This document shows positions 33,477-44,003 of a stretch of 64,000 nucleotides of DNA, in pieces. Below the pieces are notes generated by a model, which worked only from the letters and a program-made list of their open reading frames with translations, had not been told where the DNA came from and did not search any database. The position numbers and the translations under genes were made by a program. This DNA comes from Chitinophaga pendula (GTDB lineage: Bacteria > Bacteroidota > Bacteroidia > Chitinophagales > Chitinophagaceae): the NCBI RefSeq assembly GCF_020386615.1, contig NZ_CP077769.1:5488501-5552500 (forward strand), written 5' to 3'. Positions within the stretch are counted from its first letter, which is position 1, and the number at the start of each line of letters is the position of its first letter.

Positions 33477-34814
33477 TTATTGCGCTAATAGCGGATTATT
33501 GGCAACGGCATCCAGTGGGATCCGGATCGTATACCGGGGATCGGCGGCCTGTAATGTTACCGTTTTACTTTTTATGGTATGAACGATCTGCGGTTGTGTT
33601 GTTCTTCTGAGATCAAACCAGCGGTGACCTTCGAAGGATAGTTCGCGGAATCTTTCGTCATAGATCTCGTTTAACAGCTCTTTGGCACCTAACGCAGCGA
33701 TGCGTGTTACTTCAGCCTGGTAGTAAGCAGGTGTGAGCCTGTTTTTCTTCAGCTGATTCAGATAGTTTCTGGCCTGTTCGGGTTGATTCAGCTGCGCGGA
33801 TGCTTCTGCTGCGATCAGGTATATTTCTGCCACGCGGAACGACTGCCTGTAGCTATTTGCCGCTGAGACTTTTGCTACGATATTATTATTCTTGCTATCC
33901 TTTTTATAGAACACTTTCAGACGCAGGTCTTCTGTGGGATTGTATAAGGCATATAATTTGTCTGATACAATAGCTGTCTGTATCGCTATGGCATTATAGT
34001 TCTGTTCTAATGCCTGGATAGTTTCTATGGAGTTATATAGTGTCGGCTGGTCCTGTGATTTATTGAAATCTATCAGTGTAGCTTTTTTCTCCAATACGGC
34101 TTTGGCAGCGTCCAGGGATTTGCTCCATTCGTGTGTATACAAATAGACACGAGCCGCCAGTGCCAATCCGGCTGTTTTTGTAAACCGGTAGGAAGAAGCT
34201 GTTTCGAACTGGTCTACATTTACCAATGACAAACCCGTTTCTATGTCTGTCCGCAGGCGATCATACACTTCTTTTACGGTGTTGCGCGGAGATACTTTTT
34301 CCAGGTCGATACTGGTAATCAGCGGTACGGCCTTATCACTTGCAGCCGTTGCTTCCGTATAGGGTTTACCATAGAGATTTACCAGGTTGAAATAGGTGTA
34401 TGCGCGCAGCAGGTAACCTTCTCCCTGTAATTGGTTTTTCTCATCGGTAGTACCACCGTCGGCTTTATCTACTTCGGCGATGATATGGTTAGCATAAAAT
34501 ATCTGCTGGTATTTAGCCCGCCAATCGTAGGTATATATGTTAGTACCGTTGTTCTCTTCCCAAAAATAATTGGGTTGTAACAGGTTTACATCTCCTGTAC
34601 GGGCATCATTCCCGATTTTGATTTCGTCGCCGCGATAGGAAGCCAATCCTTTATCGTATACGTTGGCTGCGTATGCGGTGGCCAGTTCTTTACGATAGTC
34701 ATCGACAGTAGTAGGTACTACTTTACCTACGGGTACTATATCCAGGTATTTTTTGCAGGAAGCCAGGGAGGTTAATGCACCTATTATTCCTGCGGCATAT
34801 ATGATTTTACGCAT
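33477..34814 (-). CDS. SusD/RagB-family nutrient-binding lipoprotein
   Basis: The 445-residue lipoprotein has the lipobox LASCKKYLD (Cys at about residue 20) and the SusD-type fold: N-terminal PVGKVVPTTVDDYR, helical TPR-like segments, and C-terminal AYYQAEVTRIAAL, EIYDERFRELSFEGHRWFDLRR. It covers the SusC channel at the outer membrane and captures substrate. It is 11 bases after SusC on the minus strand. Confidence 0.93.
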   Translation of the reverse strand: MRKIIYAAGIIGALTSLASCKKYLDIVPVGKVVPTTVDDYRKELATAYAANVYDKGLASYRGDEIKIGNDARTGDVNLLQPNYFWEENNGTNIYTYDWRAKYQQIFYANHIIAEVDKADGGTTDEKNQLQGEGYLLRAYTYFNLVNLYGKPYTEATAASDKAVPLITSIDLEKVSPRNTVKEVYDRLRTDIETGLSLVNVDQFETASSYRFTKTAGLALAARVYLYTHEWSKSLDAAKAVLEKKATLIDFNKSQDQPTLYNSIETIQALEQNYNAIAIQTAIVSDKLYALYNPTEDLRLKVFYKKDSKNNNIVAKVSAANSYRQSFRVAEIYLIAAEASAQLNQPEQARNYLNQLKKNRLTPAYYQAEVTRIAALGAKELLNEIYDERFRELSFEGHRWFDLRRTTQPQIVHTIKSKTVTLQAADPRYTIRIPLDAVANNPLLAQ

Positions 34815-34825
34815 GATTACATTTT

Positions 34826-37800
34826 TTAGAAGGTGGCGTTGAGACCGAAGGTGAACGTTTTAGGAATTGGCTGTGCGTAAATATTGCCCATTGTTTCCGG
34901 ATCCATGAAGCCATCGTAGTGGCGGGAGAATACAAATGGGTTACGTGCTTCGGCTGTAATTCTGAGTCCTTTCAGGCGTATCCTGCTACATACTTCTTCT
35001 GATAAGCGATAGCCTAAGGTGATATTTCTTACCCTGATATATCCTCCATTTCTGATCCACAGGTTCAGAGAGGTGTACTGGTAGTATTTATCCTGCAGCC
35101 AGTGTCCCAGCAATTTCAATTCTTCGTTGGTACCAGGACCATCGCCAAATAAGGCGGGGTATTTACCATTGGGATTTGAAGGTGTCCAACGATCAAGGAT
35201 CGCTTTGGGAGCGTTGGTGGCACGATCATAGAAGAAGGGATTGTAGGCGGGATCAACGCGTACTTTCTGACCCAGGTTGAATAATAATCCAATTGAGAGG
35301 TCGAATCTTTTGTAAGAGAAGCTGTTGTTAAATCCGCCCGTATATAATGGATCACTGGAGCCCATACTGCGAAGCAGATCGCGCTGTTGGGTGTTTGTCA
35401 GTTTGGAGTAAGGGAAGAGTCCTCCCAGGTCTGGATCGCCAGCGAAGTCGTCCTGTAGTTGCAGTAGTTCGGAGAGGCTTTCTACTTTACCATTGTAGTT
35501 CACCATGATCATACCGTTTTTATCTATTCCGGCATAGTCGATTCCCCAGATAGTACCTACGGGCTGGCCTTCTCTCGAGGGGAAATAGGAATTATCCTGC
35601 AGTGTTTCCCGTAGTACAGTGTTTTTGTTATAGGCGAAGTTGAAGTCGGTTGTCCAGCGGAAGTTTTTCCCTACTATGTTACGGGTAGTTAAGCTAACTT
35701 CCACACCACGGTTGCGCATTTCGGCCCAGTTAATGGCCATGCTTTGAAATCCTGTTTCCAGTGGCAGTGCGTATACGTTAATGAGGTCTTTACCATGGCG
35801 ATCGTAATAATCAGCTGTGATGTTCACCCTATTATTTAACACGCCGATGTCGACACCGATGTTTTTGCTGATCGTTTTTTCCCAGCGCAGTTTTGCGTTG
35901 GGCGGGTTATCTACGCGGATGGTCTGTACGGGATCACCGGGGAGGATGTTGACATTATTGTAGATACCTACTACGAAGGGGGAGGTATTTTTATCTATGT
36001 TACCCTGTAGGCCGTAGGACGCTCTTACATTCAGGGTATTGATAAAGCGGATGTTTTTCATGAAAGGTTCTTCCATTACGCGCCACAATCCGCTTACTGA
36101 CCACAATGGCAGGTATTTGTATTTAGGATCTACGCCAAACAGGTCAGATCCGTCGAAGCGGATACTAGCACCGAGTGTATAGCGGTTGTCGAAGGTATAG
36201 CTACCTGTTCCGAAAAATGACACGAAAGCATTCTCTGCGTAGTTAGTACGGTCTTTATAGAGTGCTTTGATATCATTATCGTTCTGGAATTTGATTGGAA
36301 TAGTAGTCAGTGTTTTAGGATCGTATCCATATCCTGTGGTAGTGATATATTTATCTTTTACTCTTCTGAGTTCATTACCCACCATGACATTGAAATCATG
36401 TTTTCTATTCAGGGTAAAGTTGTATTCGGCCATGGTTTTCAGCGTGTACTGCTGGGTATTCCGACTGTTATTATTAATCACTCCACCACGGGGAATGATG
36501 GTTTTCTGGGTACCTGATGTGGGATCGAAACGCATGTTCTGATCGGCCAGCAGGCGTACGTAGTAAGTATTCTCCAGGGCGATCTGTTCGCCTGTGAGGA
36601 TGTCTGACTGTACGCCTAATTGCGAGCTAATATGCAAGCGGGGGATCACTTCATAATCCAGTTTGAAGTTGGTATTGACAGACTGTGTTTTCAGGGTATT
36701 GCTGGTATTGTTACGTTCTTCCAGCAAGTTGAAATCTATGATATTTTTATCTCCTCCGATATTCTTATCATATACGTAATTGCCTTTTGCGTCCACTACT
36801 GGTGTGTAGGGATTAGCCAGGCGGGAATATTTAACCGGGCTGGTGTTGCCGCCCTGATTAGGATTGAAAGAGCTTTGGTTACGCTGGTTAGCAAAAATGC
36901 CCGCAGAGAACTTCAGTTTATCAGTGAGATCGTAATCTGTTTTCAGCGTGATATTGTAACGATTAGCGGCAGTCCCGATGGTAGCTCCTTTTTCGTCGTA
37001 ATAACCACCGCTGAAATAATAAGTTGACCTGTCGCTGCCGCCGGACACGCTTACAGTATGTTCTTGTGTAAAGGCGCTACGGAAGATAAGGTCATTCCAG
37101 TTGGTGTTAATATTACGGAGGGCGTTGATCTCATTACGGGCATTTGCGTTAATGCTACCAAATCCGCCAGAGAGATCCTGAGGAGAAACGTTGTATTTCC
37201 GAAGTATGCGGGATACTTCTCCGTTGTTTGCGCCGAAGCTAAAGTCGGAAGTAAAAAGATCCAGTTCCAGGTTGACCTTCTGGTTGCTGTTCATGAGGTC
37301 CAGCTTACCGAGATCGGGCTTTTGCGTGAAGGTAAAGTTGTTACGATAAGTAACGGTTAGTTTTTCATTCCTTTTACCAGATTTTGTAGTAATTACTATC
37401 ACACCATTTGCAGCGCGGGCGCCATAGATAGCGGTAGCAGCTGCATCTTTGAGGACGGTGATACTTTCAATATCTGAGGGATTGTAGCCGGCGATGGAGG
37501 TGGTGTAAAGCTGGTCGATCGCTTTTGCATCGTCGAGGGAGGGCAGGTTGGTACCTTCTACCGGTAGTCCATCGATTACCCAGAGCGGGTCTTGTGTACC
37601 TTGCAGGGAGGAAGTACCACGGATGCGGATCTTTGCGGCCTGTCCGGGAGCTCCTGACTGCGGCGTAACGGCGACACCGGAGAGTTGTCCCTGAAGCATT
37701 TGTTCTACGCTCATTACACCACCTACGTCTATCTTCTCCATGCTTACCTTATCAGTAGCTCCTGTTAATTTATTTCTTTTGATCGTCTGGTATCCGGTGA

Positions 37801-38194
37801 ATACGAATTCGTTCAGGTTCTTTCCGGCAGCAGATAAGGCGATCTTGTAATGATTGCTTGCGGTAAGTGTCAGCAAGCGGGTTTCATAGCCCATAAAGCC
37901 TACTGTCAGTTGTTTTACGGACAAGGAATCCGGGAGTTTCAGGGAGAATTCTCCTTTTTCATCGGTGATAGCGCCGATGCTGATATTTTCTATTATATTT
38001 TCGGTACTTGTGGTAGTGCCGATGGTTTTACTGCTGGCGTATACAGATACGCCTGGAAGTGCTTTTCCGGAGACAGCGTCTACTACTTTCCCTTTTACAA
38101 TACGCTGGCTGGATTGTGCTTCCAGCCGCCACGGAGAAAGACAGACTGCTATCAGCAGTATTATGGTCCTCACTAAAAGTTGACTTTTTCTCAT
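34826..38194 (-). CDS. SusC/RagA-family TonB-linked outer-membrane transporter
   Basis: The 1122-residue protein has a signal peptide (ends RLEAQSS), a carboxypeptidase-like domain (about 33-120), a TonB plug with IRGTSSLQGTQDPLWVIDGLPV and VLKDAAATAIYGARAANGVIVITTK (about 190-275), and a large barrel with the closing FTFGLNATF. It imports oligomers with SusD, energised by TonB-ExbBD. It follows the metalloprotease gene by 27 bases. The substrate is probably peptide rather than glycan because no glycoside hydrolase is adjacent (inference). Confidence 0.94.
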   Translation of the reverse strand: MRKSQLLVRTIILLIAVCLSPWRLEAQSSQRIVKGKVVDAVSGKALPGVSVYASSKTIGTTTSTENIIENISIGAITDEKGEFSLKLPDSLSVKQLTVGFMGYETRLLTLTASNHYKIALSAAGKNLNEFVFTGYQTIKRNKLTGATDKVSMEKIDVGGVMSVEQMLQGQLSGVAVTPQSGAPGQAAKIRIRGTSSLQGTQDPLWVIDGLPVEGTNLPSLDDAKAIDQLYTTSIAGYNPSDIESITVLKDAAATAIYGARAANGVIVITTKSGKRNEKLTVTYRNNFTFTQKPDLGKLDLMNSNQKVNLELDLFTSDFSFGANNGEVSRILRKYNVSPQDLSGGFGSINANARNEINALRNINTNWNDLIFRSAFTQEHTVSVSGGSDRSTYYFSGGYYDEKGATIGTAANRYNITLKTDYDLTDKLKFSAGIFANQRNQSSFNPNQGGNTSPVKYSRLANPYTPVVDAKGNYVYDKNIGGDKNIIDFNLLEERNNTSNTLKTQSVNTNFKLDYEVIPRLHISSQLGVQSDILTGEQIALENTYYVRLLADQNMRFDPTSGTQKTIIPRGGVINNNSRNTQQYTLKTMAEYNFTLNRKHDFNVMVGNELRRVKDKYITTTGYGYDPKTLTTIPIKFQNDNDIKALYKDRTNYAENAFVSFFGTGSYTFDNRYTLGASIRFDGSDLFGVDPKYKYLPLWSVSGLWRVMEEPFMKNIRFINTLNVRASYGLQGNIDKNTSPFVVGIYNNVNILPGDPVQTIRVDNPPNAKLRWEKTISKNIGVDIGVLNNRVNITADYYDRHGKDLINVYALPLETGFQSMAINWAEMRNRGVEVSLTTRNIVGKNFRWTTDFNFAYNKNTVLRETLQDNSYFPSREGQPVGTIWGIDYAGIDKNGMIMVNYNGKVESLSELLQLQDDFAGDPDLGGLFPYSKLTNTQQRDLLRSMGSSDPLYTGGFNNSFSYKRFDLSIGLLFNLGQKVRVDPAYNPFFYDRATNAPKAILDRWTPSNPNGKYPALFGDGPGTNEELKLLGHWLQDKYYQYTSLNLWIRNGGYIRVRNITLGYRLSEEVCSRIRLKGLRITAEARNPFVFSRHYDGFMDPETMGNIYAQPIPKTFTFGLNATF

Positions 38195-38221
38195 GCTGTT
38201 TTGAGATAATTTTGATTGATA

Positions 38222-40855
38222 TTATTTGATATTTAAGGCTTGTTGTATGCGAATGATCAGATCAGTGTAATGATCTGCGGTGGCTCTATCTGCTATGTTT
38301 TTACGAGTATTCAGTAATTGCAGTAAGCGACTTAATTCTCCTCTCTTCGCACTTACGGCATCGGAGACCCTGTTAATGGAGAAATAGTTCAGATTACGGG
38401 ATGCCCGGGCAGCGCTATAGGTTGGTTGTAATGAAAAGTTGCAGAAGTCATCTACGCCGGTGAAAGCGATCTCCTGCTGTACCTTTTTTGTTTCCGGGCG
38501 TATGATTGATTTGTCGATGCTGACGATGAGAGCGTCAATAAATCCTTTCTGGCTATTCCTTTCAAAGATGTCCAGGGCTTGTCCGTTGATGGTCTTAGCG
38601 AATATTCCCTGGTGCATATCGCGCATCAGTTCTGATACGGTATATGCTGCGGCGCCGTTGGCTGCTTCATTTTCCAGCATGCGTGACAGGCGTTCGTCGC
38701 GCAGCAGGTCGTAGAAGAAATAGGACTGCAGGCTTTTGGAGTATACCAAGGCGCCATATTCCATGTTGCCGATGGGGCTTTCCTTGATAGGATAACTTTT
38801 TGTATAGATATCATTCTTAAACAGCCAGGCGGGCGTATTGAATACTTCTTCTATGAGGTATTTCACTGCTTCCTGTTGTTTCTTTTTAGGTACGTGCCGG
38901 TAGGTAGGCTGTTGCTGACCGAAGACAGTTGGGGTGACATAGATACCTCCTACGTTGGCCATTACATGATAGGCATATTGGTTCCATTGGCCGATAGCGC
39001 TGTTGAGCAGTTTACCAGCTTCATCGTAGGTACTGCCTTCTTCTTTGGTCCAGGTCAATATCTGTGGTACGATCCTTTTAAGGTTTTGCAGGCCGTAGCG
39101 GCTGGCCTTTACAGCATCATTCCCCAGGTCTTCGATCTGGCTTCTGGGGTCGATGGCATCTCTTACATCTTGCTGTTCGCCGAAGGCATACAGCGGGTCG
39201 TTTTCATGTGCTCTTAGCTGTTTGTTCAGTTCAGGCAGTTCTTGATGCGGTGATTTACCGGTATACCGGTATGCCCAACCGATGGCGAACTTATCGTAGA
39301 TGCCGATAGCTGGTGTGATCTGTTTAACGTTATCTCCCGGCTGTGCGACGTAATTAAAGCGGGCATAGTCCATAATGGAAGGGGCGGTGCCACCCATTTT
39401 GGCGGTAAATGCCGGTGAGCGGAGAGAGTCTACCTCGAAAGCGAAGGAGCTACCCATATTGTGTTGCAATCCCAGTGTATGGCCAACTTCATGGCTGGAT
39501 ACAAAGCGGATGGCATGTCCCATCAGTGAATCGCTGAAGAGGTTGCCACGGGCGCGGGGATCTATTGCGCCTGTCTGGATACGTATCCAGGAATGCAGTG
39601 TACTCATTACGTTGTGCCACCAGATGATGTCGGCCTCCAGTATTTCTCCGGAACGGGGATCAATTACAGACGGGCCCATGGCATTGGCTTTAGCGGAGGC
39701 CGCATAGGTTACTACAGAATATCGTGCATCGTCGGCATCAAAGTCAGGATCGTTGGCCGGTGCATCTTTAGCGATAATAGCGTTTTTGAATCCGGCAGCT
39801 TCAAAAGCTTTTTGCCAATCTTCGATACCGGCTTTGATATATGGACGCCATTGTGCTGGTGTGCTGGCATCGATGTAATATATGATTGGTTTTTTAGGTT
39901 CTACCAGTTCTCCCTGCAGATAGCGTTGTCTATCTTCCGGTTTGGGTTCCAGGCGCCAGCGGGTCACCAGCTCTCTTTCTTCCAGTTTATGTTGGGCATC
40001 ATTGAAGTACCACCTTTTGGTGGTAAAGAAGCCTACTCTCCTGTCAGCAAAACGTGGTGTCATGGGCTGTTCATCCAGCAATACCAGGTTGGTGGTTGTT
40101 TCCAGGGATACTTCCACACCTGTTATTTTTGCTGTCAGTTCTGATTTGGCGACCAGATTTTCCTGGAAGGATTTAATACCCCGGATGCGAGAAAGGTCTC
40201 TGATAGGAGCACCTGGTAATCCCAATGCATCAAAAACGTTATTAATGCTGTTATTAGAGCCATCAAAAAGTTTTGATACATTTACTACTACGGCGCTGCT
40301 GTCTTTACTGTATGCTTCTATCTTCAGCTGATCGATGAGGGAAGGGATAAAGTTATCTGCCACTGACCGGGCGATAGCATTGTTAGCAGGAACATCCAGG
40401 AAGGGGTTCTGTTTGCGCAGGAATAGTTTATTGAGCAGGGTATCCTGTTCTATTGATATGACCAGGTTGGCAAAGTTCATTCCTTTATTGACACCTGCAT
40501 CGTTCAACTGTTCAGGTACCTTAGATATCTTATTAACTACCAGTAATTGTCTTCCTAACAGTTTAAGCGGTATCTCAAAAAAATAGTCTGTCTTAACGCG
40601 ATGCACTTTGAACATGCCGTCCGTACTTACAGCATCGGCAGTGATCACGTCTTTGTATGGTTTCAGGCCTTTGGTATCAGCTTTCTTTTTGGTTGTCGTA
40701 TCGCTTACTACGACGGTGACCTTTTTGCCAAATAGCCAACGTTTTTTGGCTTTAGACTGGGCTGTCGCATCAAAGGAGGTAAGACTTAGTACTGAAAAGC
40801 TCAGGCATGGGAATAGCCATAACAGTTTCCTGTAATTTCCGCGCATAGATATCAT
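38222..40855 (-). CDS. Zinc-dependent metalloprotease (DUF5117/DUF4953 type), operon head
   Basis: The 877-residue secreted protein has a signal peptide (TSFDATAQS), an N-terminal DUF5118/DUF5117-like region, and a metzincin-like active site HEVGHTLGLQH with the first His near residue 455, then SIMDYARFNYVAQ as a Met-turn block. The C-terminal half matches the DUF4953 type. It degrades proteins, and the SusC/SusD pair downstream would take up the fragments. A full paralogue lies at 57005-59587. The start could also be the ATG at 40846. Confidence 0.88.
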   Translation of the reverse strand: MISMRGNYRKLLWLFPCLSFSVLSLTSFDATAQSKAKKRWLFGKKVTVVVSDTTTKKKADTKGLKPYKDVITADAVSTDGMFKVHRVKTDYFFEIPLKLLGRQLLVVNKISKVPEQLNDAGVNKGMNFANLVISIEQDTLLNKLFLRKQNPFLDVPANNAIARSVADNFIPSLIDQLKIEAYSKDSSAVVVNVSKLFDGSNNSINNVFDALGLPGAPIRDLSRIRGIKSFQENLVAKSELTAKITGVEVSLETTTNLVLLDEQPMTPRFADRRVGFFTTKRWYFNDAQHKLEERELVTRWRLEPKPEDRQRYLQGELVEPKKPIIYYIDASTPAQWRPYIKAGIEDWQKAFEAAGFKNAIIAKDAPANDPDFDADDARYSVVTYAASAKANAMGPSVIDPRSGEILEADIIWWHNVMSTLHSWIRIQTGAIDPRARGNLFSDSLMGHAIRFVSSHEVGHTLGLQHNMGSSFAFEVDSLRSPAFTAKMGGTAPSIMDYARFNYVAQPGDNVKQITPAIGIYDKFAIGWAYRYTGKSPHQELPELNKQLRAHENDPLYAFGEQQDVRDAIDPRSQIEDLGNDAVKASRYGLQNLKRIVPQILTWTKEEGSTYDEAGKLLNSAIGQWNQYAYHVMANVGGIYVTPTVFGQQQPTYRHVPKKKQQEAVKYLIEEVFNTPAWLFKNDIYTKSYPIKESPIGNMEYGALVYSKSLQSYFFYDLLRDERLSRMLENEAANGAAAYTVSELMRDMHQGIFAKTINGQALDIFERNSQKGFIDALIVSIDKSIIRPETKKVQQEIAFTGVDDFCNFSLQPTYSAARASRNLNYFSINRVSDAVSAKRGELSRLLQLLNTRKNIADRATADHYTDLIIRIQQALNIK

Positions 40856-41217
40856 TGTTTACTTATACTCGATAATAATGAGGGGAACAGTCATCCGGCC
40901 ATTAATGGTGCAAGTGTGGTGGAATACCACCAACAACGTTGCCCAGCGAGGGCCGGGCTACAAAGGACGAATTAAAAAAGGTTCAGTTTAGATTGTTGCT
41001 ACAAGGGATAAGTACTCTCATTTGCATGTAGCACAGGCACACATTACACGAAAAGCGCTGTGTTTAACAATTATTTAACCGATTCACAAAACTAAAAAAA
41101 AATATAATACGGATTGTAGCACCCATTGCCATTTATCACATTTAAATTTTATTGCAATCGTGTTAAAGTGACTATAATTCTAATCGTATTATAATCTCCG
41201 TCCATAGATCGATCATT
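40856..41217. other. Intergenic region between divergent genes
   Basis: About 360 bases separate the metalloprotease gene (minus) from the RemB-like gene (plus). The right half is AT-rich. A TAGTTTTG box on the minus strand (41087-41094) could be a promoter for the protease operon but has no good -33 partner. No gene or RNA is recognised. Confidence 0.5.
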
Positions 41218-41225
41218 TACCTTTG
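41218..41225 (+). promoter_or_regulatory. TACCTTTG -7 box
   Basis: This is an exact TAnnTTTG match 25 bases before the ATG at 41250. It overlaps the TTG at 41223 that could be misread as a start. Confidence 0.45.
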
Positions 41226-41249
41226 GCTACCCGCAATAAACGATCGGAT

Positions 41250-42818
41250 ATGCAACGACACTTCCCCTATTGGTTATTTTTTCTGTTTTTGATATTCTTT
41301 TTTACGCCTACTGCGTCTGCCCAGTCAGATTACATTGATCTGGGTAACAAACAGTACCAGCTACTGGATCGATTGGATATTCGCACACAAGGCGATTCCA
41401 TATTAGGTTTCACTTTTGTGAAGCCATACAACCGTAAAAACATAACGGAACGGGTATTATGGATCGATTCAATGGCTACGAAAGGCTCATTGCCATTTGT
41501 GCTAACCTCAACAGATAAATACAATATTCAACGATTATTGTCTAATAACTGGGAATGGGCGACGGGGCATACTCCGATCACATCCAGAAAATCGCTCTTC
41601 GGTGTATTCTATAAAAATCCCGGTGCTTTATATGCTGTAAATACGCCAGACTTCAAACTGGTGATCAATCCGGTTATGAACCTGCAATATGGGAGTGCTA
41701 ATGACGGTACCGGCAGCATCTTTCAAAATACAAGAGGGGTTGTATTAAGAGGAACTATCGGCAACAAGCTGGGCTTCTATACCTACCTAACGGATAACCA
41801 GGAACGTGATCCGGGCTATGTAAGGGATTTTGTTGCACGCAATGATGCAGTCCCGGGCGCTGGCTTTTATAAGTATTACAACCGTAATGGCTATGATTAC
41901 TTTGATGCGCGGGGAGGTATCTCATTTAATGCCGCTAAATATTTCGATATACAGTTTGCCTATGATAAATTATTCATCGGCAATGGCTTTCGCAGCCTAT
42001 TTCTAAGTGATTTCAGCAGTAACTATTTGTACCTGCGTATCAGCACCCGCATCTGGAAGTTCGACTATGAAAATATCTTGGCGCAGACTATTGGTCCCTT
42101 CCCTCCTTACGGAATGGATGGGAAACGGGAGATCCGTCCGCAGAATTATATGATGATGCACCATCTCTCCTTGCAGGTCACCAAATGGCTGAACCTTGGT
42201 TTTTATGAGAACATTATGGAGAATGGTAAAAATGGATTCCATCTGAGTTATCTGAATCCTGTTATCTTCTACCGTTCGATAGAACAGCAACTGGGTTCTG
42301 TTGGTAAGGCTAACGTTGGGTTTGAAGCTAAAGCCAATGTTGCAAAGACAGTACAACTTTACGGGCAATTACTTATCAATGAATTCGTAACTAAGGAAGT
42401 CCTGCATTACAGCAGAGGGAACTATGCCAATAAGCAAGCCTTACAAATAGGCATGAAGTATATCGATGTCTTACAGGTAAAAAACCTGGACTTACAACTG
42501 GAAGCGAATTTTGTACGACCTTATACCTATACCAACTATGACAGTGTCACTAACCTCACCCATTACCGGCAACCGCTGGCACATCCACTCGGTGCTAACT
42601 TCAGGGAGTATATAGGGATCGCCCGTTATCAGCCACATCCCCGTTTATATCTTACTGGGAAAGTAATGTATCACCTCCAGGGACTGGACTCTGCCGGCGT
42701 TAATATGGGCGGTGATATCTCACACAGCTACACCACAAGACCACGGGATTACGGTTTTTACACATTTAATGGTAACTCTCTCCTACTAACAAAATCACCC
42801 ACTCTCACTCATTTATAA
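41250..42818 (+). CDS. RemB/Wzi-like outer-membrane protein, C-terminus lost in anomalous sequence
   Basis: The ORF has a signal peptide (ends ASAQSD) and an outer-membrane barrel-like sequence with blocks such as FQNTRGVVLRGTI, VPGAGFYKYY and FIGNGFRSLFLSDFSSNY, which I recall from gliding-motility RemB and capsule-assembly Wzi-like proteins of Bacteroidota. The normal sequence continues to about residue 505; the last 15 or so residues lie in the G-free block and are probably wrong, as is the stop. The true protein is likely longer. Start chosen at 41250 in place of a TTG inside the promoter box. Confidence 0.65.
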   Translation: MQRHFPYWLFFLFLIFFFTPTASAQSDYIDLGNKQYQLLDRLDIRTQGDSILGFTFVKPYNRKNITERVLWIDSMATKGSLPFVLTSTDKYNIQRLLSNNWEWATGHTPITSRKSLFGVFYKNPGALYAVNTPDFKLVINPVMNLQYGSANDGTGSIFQNTRGVVLRGTIGNKLGFYTYLTDNQERDPGYVRDFVARNDAVPGAGFYKYYNRNGYDYFDARGGISFNAAKYFDIQFAYDKLFIGNGFRSLFLSDFSSNYLYLRISTRIWKFDYENILAQTIGPFPPYGMDGKREIRPQNYMMMHHLSLQVTKWLNLGFYENIMENGKNGFHLSYLNPVIFYRSIEQQLGSVGKANVGFEAKANVAKTVQLYGQLLINEFVTKEVLHYSRGNYANKQALQIGMKYIDVLQVKNLDLQLEANFVRPYTYTNYDSVTNLTHYRQPLAHPLGANFREYIGIARYQPHPRLYLTGKVMYHLQGLDSAGVNMGGDISHSYTTRPRDYGFYTFNGNSLLLTKSPTLTHL

Positions 42819-43768
42819 TCCTATCCATACAACCATTCAATCCCATCCCCAACCTTCCAACACTCTATCCATCACCCATCACCCCCACCCAAAAAAAACA
42901 ATACTTCAACCTTCATCCACACTCCCTTCTAAAAAAAACTATATTACATATTTTTCTCAACAATTTCTTATTAATCTCTTTATTCCTCCATATAAATCTT
43001 ACACCCCATCACATATACATTCTTCCCTCCAAACTTCATTCCCCCCACATCATTTTCACCCTCACTACCCACTTTCTTAACTAAAACCCACCTTCCCCTC
43101 CTCCTACACAAAACCTCCTCACAACCAAAACCTTATTCACAAAATACAACCCTCCTGTTTTTCAATTCCCCAATCACCATACCCCCACACTTATTAACCC
43201 ACCATCTCCCACTCCAACTAAACCCTACCCATCATCCTTTCATTATAACACATCACCACAACCCCATCCCCCCTTACAAATCATCACCTATAACAACAAA
43301 TCTCACAATACATCCACATCCCCCTTCACACTAATAATAATCACATTAACTTCACTCTAAAACTCAACATCCTCCAACCATATATCAACTAACCCAATCA
43401 TCTATTTTCTTTCCACCCATTCTCCCTTCCCCCCCCCCTCCAACCTTCCTTTCTAACCACCCCCTTATTTACCCCCCTATTTTCCCTCTCCCATCATCAT
43501 AACATAAAACTACACACCACTCCCACAATCTCAACCCCCTCCCCCACTCTCCCCCCCTTACTACCCCAAATCCTATTACCCACTCACTCCTTCCCCACAA
43601 AAATCCCTTTTTCTAATCTTACCTCTCCCACCTCCTTTCAATACAACCCACCCCCCACCCCACATAATCCTCTCCTTCCTATCCCCTTCTCTTTCTCTCC
43701 TTCAACCCACCACAAACATCTTTCCCATTTTTTTTTCCCCCTTAACCTCCCCAACCCCCCACACAATA
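42773..43768. other. G-depleted anomalous block (probable sequence or assembly artefact)
   Basis: In 996 bases I find only one G (43157). Sampled lines contain 28-53% C, roughly equal to the total G+C of the flanks, as though every G had been written as C. No ORF of protein-like character is present on either strand. Flanking genes are cut on both sides. The block should hide the end of the RemB-like gene and most of another gene that ends at 43994. Confidence 0.85.
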
Positions 43769-43786
43769 GTGTGGGGGGGTGGTGTG

Positions 43787-43873
<87 letters not shown>

Positions 43874-43877
43874 TGGG

Positions 43878-43994
43878 GGTACCACCCCTATCTATTCCTC
43901 CTTCTGGCAACATTATTCGGTAGACGAAGAAGTAGGCGGCGTAGTGGAAATAAAACAAGACAGCGACGTAGTAAATATCTTGATCAGCAAATAA
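43878..43994 (+). CDS. C-terminal tail of an unseen gene
   Basis: From about 43878 the frame ending at TAA 43992-43994 encodes protein-like sequence (SSFWQHYSVDEEVGGVV, then DSDVVNILISK) with normal base use, 9 bases before the next gene. It is most likely the end of a gene whose body lies in the corrupted block. No family can be named from this tail. Confidence 0.45.
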   Translation, partial: GTTPIYSSFWQHYSVDEEVGGVVEIKQDSDVVNILISK

Positions 43995-44003
43995 GAACCA
44001 GCT

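Noticed and set aside
42773..43768. Hypermutation such as deaminase action or diversity-generating retroelement activity as the cause of the missing G
   Set aside because: Deamination would raise A or T; here C is raised instead, and no reverse transcriptase or template repeat is present.
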